Shown here: positions 51,427-54,949 of the stretch, one piece after another | Layout: every line of letters starts with the position of its first letter | Position numbering within the stretch: the stretch's first letter is position 1 | Assembly (NCBI GenBank): GCA_009692365.1 | Contig: SHZJ01000021.1 | Coordinates: forward strand, 1-54,949 | DNA: 54,949 nucleotides | Reading direction: 5' to 3' | Origin: Gammaproteobacteria bacterium | Lineage (GTDB): Bacteria; Pseudomonadota; Gammaproteobacteria; Ga0077536 | Position numbers and translations under genes: made by a program | Notes under the pieces: model-generated | Told to the model about the DNA's origin: nothing | The model's input: only the letters and a program-made list of their open reading frames with translations | Databases searched by the model: none

Positions 51427-52954
51427 GACCCTGCTGCGCGCCGTGTCGCCGGCGCTGTTGCTGGGGGTGGTGCTGGCCTTGGGGCTAGAGCAACTGTTGG
51501 CACCGGGGCTGGTGCTGCCCTGGCGGCGCCCGCCCGCCACCCTCGCGCTGCACACCGGCCTGTGGCTAGCCTGGCAAGGTGGGTTGCTGTTGCTCTTGGG
51601 CCGGCCGTGGCTGGCGCTGGTGATAGCGCTGATTGGGCTGCTGGCGGTGGTCGTGGTGAGCAACGCCAAATATGGTTCGCTGCGCGAGCCTTTTACGGTC
51701 CACGATTTCGAATATTTCACCGACGCCATGCGGTATCCGCGGCTGTATCTGCCGTTTTTACGGGTGAATTTTCCCACCGTGTTGGCCTGCGCGGGGGTGC
51801 TGGTGGGGCTGGCGTTGTGCGTGCGTTTGGAGTCTTGGTTGGTGGCCCGTTATGCGCCGCTGAGCCTGTGCTACGGCGCTTGCGGGCTGTTTCTTCTGGC
51901 GGGTGGGTTGGTGTGGCTAGGGCGCCGTCCGCCGCGCGCGCATCGCTATATTGCCGCCCACGACCTCGCTCATCTGGGCTTGCTGTCCTATTTGTGGCAT
52001 TACGCCCGCGCTGCGCGCCAACCCGTGGTGGTGGCCGCACCGCTGGCAGGGCTGGCGGGCAGCACCTTGACCCCGGCGGCGTTGCCGCATCTGCTGGTGG
52101 TGCAGAGCGAATCGTTTTTTGATGTGCGCGAACTGGCGGGTGGCATTCGCCCCGAGGTGTTGGCCGAGTTCGATGCAGCCTGTGCCGATGCCCTGAGCTA
52201 CGGCCGGCTGCGGGTGCCGGCGTGGGGCGCTAACACCGTGCGCACGGAGTTTGCATTTCTGTGGGGACTTAGCGCGGTCGCCCAAGGCGTACATCAGTTT
52301 CAACCCTATCAGCGGTTGGCGTGGCAGGGTTTGCCGCAGCTGGTCGGGACGCTGAAAAACGCGGGTTACCGCACGGTGTGTCTCCATCCGTACTGGGGGA
52401 GTTTCTATGCGCGCGACGTGCTTTTTCCGCAGTTAGGCTTTGATTCATTTATTGATATTCGGGCGTTCTCGGACCAAGACCACGCCGGGCCGTACGTGGG
52501 TGACTGGGCACTGGCCGAAAAAATCGGCCCGCTGCTGGCGCAAGACCACCCCCAGCCATTGTTTATTTTTGCCATCACGATGGAAAACCACGGCCCGCTC
52601 CATCTTGAGCGTGTGCCAGCCGACGAGCTGCCCGCTTTGTACACCAGCCCACCACCGGCGGCTTGTGCGGAACTCTCGGTGTATCTGCGGCATCTGCGCA
52701 ACGCCGACCGCATGCTGGGCGAGCTGCGCGGGCAATTGGCCGCCGCCACGCGGCCCGGGTGTTTGTGCTGGTACGGTGACCACGTGCCGCTCATGTCCGA
52801 GGTCTATGCCGAGCTGGGCAGCCCGCAGGGGCGTACCGATTACTGCCTTTGGCGCACCGAGGGCGCGCATCCGCGTGGCGTGCAGCACGATTTGGCGGTG
52901 GAAGATTTAGCGCTGCGGCTGTGTGAACTCGCGGGTCTGGTGCCCGCCACATGA
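51416..52954 (+). CDS. LtaS-like sulfatase-superfamily phosphoglycerol transferase
   Basis: The protein has 512 residues from the ATG at 51416, inside the 3' end of the SDR gene; the open frame runs further back without support. Four to five membrane segments occupy the first 170 residues. The periplasmic catalytic domain has VVQSESFFDV (metal-binding E232), WGANTVRTEFAFLWG with the likely nucleophile T274, HPYWGSFYARD, ITMENHGP and YGDHVPLM with the Asp-His metal pair. LtaS-type enzymes transfer glycerol phosphate from phosphatidylglycerol. In a capsule operon this suggests glycerol-phosphate decoration or a teichoic-acid-like polymer. Phosphoethanolamine transfer is an alternative. Confidence 0.9.
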   Translation: MAPETLLRAVSPALLLGVVLALGLEQLLAPGLVLPWRRPPATLALHTGLWLAWQGGLLLLLGRPWLALVIALIGLLAVVVVSNAKYGSLREPFTVHDFEYFTDAMRYPRLYLPFLRVNFPTVLACAGVLVGLALCVRLESWLVARYAPLSLCYGACGLFLLAGGLVWLGRRPPRAHRYIAAHDLAHLGLLSYLWHYARAARQPVVVAAPLAGLAGSTLTPAALPHLLVVQSESFFDVRELAGGIRPEVLAEFDAACADALSYGRLRVPAWGANTVRTEFAFLWGLSAVAQGVHQFQPYQRLAWQGLPQLVGTLKNAGYRTVCLHPYWGSFYARDVLFPQLGFDSFIDIRAFSDQDHAGPYVGDWALAEKIGPLLAQDHPQPLFIFAITMENHGPLHLERVPADELPALYTSPPPAACAELSVYLRHLRNADRMLGELRGQLAAATRPGCLCWYGDHVPLMSEVYAELGSPQGRTDYCLWRTEGAHPRGVQHDLAVEDLALRLCELAGLVPAT

Positions 52955-53050
52955 CGCCCGCCGCGCGGATTGCCTCAGCCTCGACTATAAGCTCGAAGAC
53001 GGCGCCGCGCGCGCGACCTCGCCCCAGAACAAAACCCGCAGGACCCCACT

Positions 53051-53797
53051 ATGCCACGCAAAATACGCATGATTTTCCCCGTGCCGATGAGCGCTCACAC
53101 CCGCGCGCTGATCCAATCGCAAGTGCCGCCCGCCTTGGTGCACCGAGCCGATTTTGAGGTAGAGTTCGTGGGTTCCAGCGGCTTGGTGAGCTTCGCGGAC
53201 AGCTATTACGACCTGTACGTGATGGAGTCGATTTGTTTGGAGGCCGGGCTACGCGCCGAAGCCGAGGGCTGCGCTGCCGTGTGCATCAATACGATGAGCG
53301 ATTCGGCCCTCTACGCGTTGCGCTCGCGCCTGAGCATTCCGGTGATCGCCCCCGCGCAGACGGCCTACCATCACGCGTGTTTGCTGGGCCACCGTTTTTC
53401 CATCATCACCATGTGGCAGCCATGGTTGGCGCTGTATGAGAAGACCATCAAGGAATATGGCTTAGGCGCGCGCTTGGCTTCGGTGCGTCACATCGATACC
53501 CGTCCCGACCTCCAAGATTTGCTCGAAGGCAAGGAGGCCGTGGTGTTTGCCAAACTTGAAGCCGCCGCACGCGCCGCGATCGACGAGGACGGCGCGGATG
53601 TCATCGTGTTGGGCTCCACCACCATGCACCAATCCCACGCCTATCTTGCTGCGTGCTTGGGGGTGCCGGTGATCAATCCGGGCTTGTTGGCGTACAAGGT
53701 CTGCGAAATGTTGCTGGAGTTGGGGCTCACGCATTCCAAACGTGCGTTTCCCAGTCCTGCGCGTTTGCAAGACGAGCTGTTGTTCCCCAACCGCTGA
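53051..53797 (+). CDS. Asp/Glu/hydantoin racemase family protein
   Basis: The protein has 248 residues. The first catalytic-cysteine region is present (GCAAVCINTMSDSALYAL, C78). The second half has GADVIVLGSTTMHQSHAYL, where hydantoin racemases have LGCxGM, so the second cysteine is replaced by Ser189-Thr190. SIPVIAPAQTAYHHACLLGHRFSIIT and GVPVINPGLLAYKVCEML are family blocks. Racemases of this fold need two acid/base residues, so it may be a decarboxylase or isomerase of the same superfamily. AGGA precedes the ATG. It is downstream of the capsule run but separated by 96 bases. Confidence 0.87.
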   Translation: MPRKIRMIFPVPMSAHTRALIQSQVPPALVHRADFEVEFVGSSGLVSFADSYYDLYVMESICLEAGLRAEAEGCAAVCINTMSDSALYALRSRLSIPVIAPAQTAYHHACLLGHRFSIITMWQPWLALYEKTIKEYGLGARLASVRHIDTRPDLQDLLEGKEAVVFAKLEAAARAAIDEDGADVIVLGSTTMHQSHAYLAACLGVPVINPGLLAYKVCEMLLELGLTHSKRAFPSPARLQDELLFPNR

Positions 53798-53805
53798 GTT
53801 GTCGC

Positions 53806-53865
53806 CCCAGCCTGCGCGCTACGCGGCGCGCCGCCACGGCGTTTGGCCCCGTTAAGCAGGCTGGG
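53806..53865. terminator. 10-bp inverted repeat at the end of two convergent genes
   Basis: CCCAGCCTGC (53806-53815) and GCAGGCTGGG (53856-53865) are perfect arms around 40 bases, which themselves hold the palindrome GCGGCGCGCCGC (53823-53834). The right arm lies in the last codons of the DUF1415 gene. No U-tract is seen, so it may be a bidirectional processing or termination structure. Confidence 0.4.
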
Positions 53866-54436
53866 TAGGGGCGGGTGGTCTGGCGGCGATGGCTGCTTCG
53901 ACGTCGGCGCGACACTGCTGCTGGAGCGCGGCCCAACCCGCCGGGCCTAGGCGTTCGAGGGTCGCCAGATTATTGGTATAAATTGCCTCGGGCTCCGGGA
54001 AAGCCGCCAGCGCGTGTTCAATACTGGCTTCGCGCAGCAGATGGAGCGTGGGCCACGGCGCGCGATTGGTCGCGTTGGTGATGTCGTGGCTCGCGGTGCC
54101 GGCAAACTGGTAGTCCGGGTGAAAGCTCGCCACCTGCAGCACGCCGGTTAAATCGAGGGCTGCGATGGTGTCGTCAGCCAGCTCTAAAAAATCGTTGTAA
54201 TCCAAAAAATCGCGCAGCACCTGCGGGTGGATGAGCAGTGTGGTTTCGACTTGCGCGGGGCTGGTGTTGGCTAGATAGGTGAGTTCTTCGCGCAGCGCTG
54301 CCTGCAGCTCGGCGTTATCGGTGGCGGTGCTCACCACATAGCGCACCAAACCGCGCACCTGCGGGCCTTTGGCGAACGGGCACAGGTTTAGCCCAATCAC
54401 CGCCCGCTCTACCCAAGCGCGCGTTTGAGCCAGCAC
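53852..54436 (-). CDS. DUF1415 family protein
   Basis: The protein has 194 residues. ARAWVERAVIGLNLCPFAKGPQVRGLVRYVVS-like text at the start and the core VASFHPDYQFAGTASHDITNATNRAPWPTLHLLREASIEHAL match DUF1415 proteins, found across gammaproteobacteria with no assigned function. The conserved HPDYQF, NxTNRAPWPTxHLLRE and IYTNN blocks suggest an enzyme active site. No signal or membrane segment is seen, so it is probably cytoplasmic. It lies 22 bases downstream of the RIO kinase gene on the same strand and may be co-transcribed with it. Confidence 0.9.
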   Translation of the reverse strand: MLAQTRAWVERAVIGLNLCPFAKGPQVRGLVRYVVSTATDNAELQAALREELTYLANTSPAQVETTLLIHPQVLRDFLDYNDFLELADDTIAALDLTGVLQVASFHPDYQFAGTASHDITNATNRAPWPTLHLLREASIEHALAAFPEPEAIYTNNLATLERLGPAGWAALQQQCRADVEAAIAARPPAPTQPA

Positions 54437-54458
54437 CGTGGGGGTGTCCGTGGGCAGG

Positions 54459-54949
54459 CTAGCCGCGCTCCTGCAGCCTGAGCCGGCGCTCGGCTTCGTC
54501 TTCTTTGGCGTCTTCGATCACCGCCAGCATCTGCTCCAAATCGACCGGCAGGTCGGACTCCTCGAAGTGACCAGTCAGCTTGCTGTCGACGCGCAGGAGA
54601 CCTGTTTCGTATACCGCCCACAGCTCGCGGCCGTAGTCCGTGGTGAGTAACTCGGGGGCGAAGCGCCCAAAATAATGGCGTAGGTTGGCCACGTCGCGCG
54701 CCAGCAAACCCGCGGCGTGCTGATTGCCGGCAGCGTCTACCGCTTGTGGGAGATCGATGATGACCGGGCCATCGGCGCCCAGCAGAATATTGAATTCCCC
54801 TAAATCCCCATGCACCAGCCCCGCTACCAGCATGCGCACAACCTCGAGGATTAGCGTGGCGTGGTAGCGACGGGCTTCCTCGGGGGTGAATTTAAGGTCG
54901 GCTAAGCGCGGCGCGGCATTGCCTTGGGCGTCGCAGACCAACTCCATCA
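54459..54949 (-). CDS. RIO1-type atypical protein kinase (5' truncated by the window edge)
   Basis: The last 163 residues of the protein are seen; the frame is still open at the right edge, and the methionine at 54947 (MELVCD) is an internal residue in relatives. LVAGLVHGDLGEFNILL holds the catalytic HGDxxxxN, and PVIIDLPQAVDAAGNQHAAGLLARDV holds the metal-binding aspartate, both diagnostic for RIO1. Bacterial RIO proteins are soluble kinases/ATPases of uncertain role. The tail is charged (EDAKEDEAERRLRLQERG). It lies upstream of the DUF1415 gene on the same strand. Confidence 0.93.
   Translation of the reverse strand, partial: MELVCDAQGNAAPRLADLKFTPEEARRYHATLILEVVRMLVAGLVHGDLGEFNILLGADGPVIIDLPQAVDAAGNQHAAGLLARDVANLRHYFGRFAPELLTTDYGRELWAVYETGLLRVDSKLTGHFEESDLPVDLEQMLAVIEDAKEDEAERRLRLQERG

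Overview
The window is a GC-rich, gene-dense chromosomal segment from a proteobacterium, most likely a gammaproteobacterium. The clearest sign is the conserved housekeeping core: yicC-gmk-rpoZ-spoT reading left, with rph-rdgB-hemW diverging from it, and ridA-recG-ubiA a little further left. The genus cannot be told from the sequence. No rRNA, tRNA, CRISPR array, intact insertion sequence or prophage was seen, and no gap between genes exceeds 300 bases. Many starts were moved from the longest open frame to an inner start with a ribosome binding site, and three to five genes appear to use GTG or TTG.

Layout. 1-2755: two tandem Ser/Thr kinases that each carry a C-terminal cyclic-nucleotide-binding domain; the first is cut by the window edge. 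2808-7421 (minus): Tim44-like protein, amidohydrolase, CaiB/BaiF CoA-transferase, VanZ-like protein and CBS-pair protein. 7504-8625: secreted Sel1-repeat protein. 8622-11998 (minus): ubiA, recG and ridA. 12152-15700 (minus): a four-gene catabolic block (3-hydroxyisobutyrate dehydrogenase-like, MmgE/PrpD, carboxymuconolactone decarboxylase-like, lactonase-like MBL) lying between spoT and ridA. 15854-19942 (minus): yicC, gmk, rpoZ, spoT. 20055-22546 (plus): rph, rdgB, hemW. 22673-25032: a response regulator with a TPR-like tail and a soluble histidine kinase. 25045-26146 (minus): SDR and a degenerate FmdB-like protein.

26433-35262 (plus): a RAYT-like transposase homologue that has lost its HUH histidines and carries a C-terminal helix-turn-helix, then a membrane protein of unknown function, then a 2406-residue RTX protein with an N-terminal lipase-like domain. 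35297-37237 (minus): an ABC-F ATPase (Uup type). 37452-40011 (plus): AhpD-like protein, FMN flavoprotein and acyl-CoA dehydrogenase. 40063-44274: a polyamine-catabolism module, with aminotransferase and gamma-glutamylputrescine synthetase reading left and an FAD oxidoreductase reading right.

44291-52954: a capsule or surface-glycan locus. It holds a family 2 glycosyltransferase (minus) and a plus-strand run of an outer-membrane export lipoprotein, a glycosyltransferase fused to a KpsC-type Kdo transferase, a KpsS-like protein, an SDR and an LtaS-like phosphoglycerol transferase. No KpsM/T/E-type transporter is present. The fusion gene is preceded by a diverged tandem copy of its own 5' end. 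53051-54949: an Asp/Glu/hydantoin racemase-like protein, a DUF1415 protein and a RIO1-type kinase cut by the right edge.

The most unusual items are the inactivated RAYT-HTH protein upstream of the giant RTX gene, the KpsC fusion with its duplicated 5' end, three in-phase 10-bp repeats upstream of the Tim44-like gene, direct repeats overlapping the likely puuA promoter, and two mutually exclusive hairpins upstream of the ABC-F gene.
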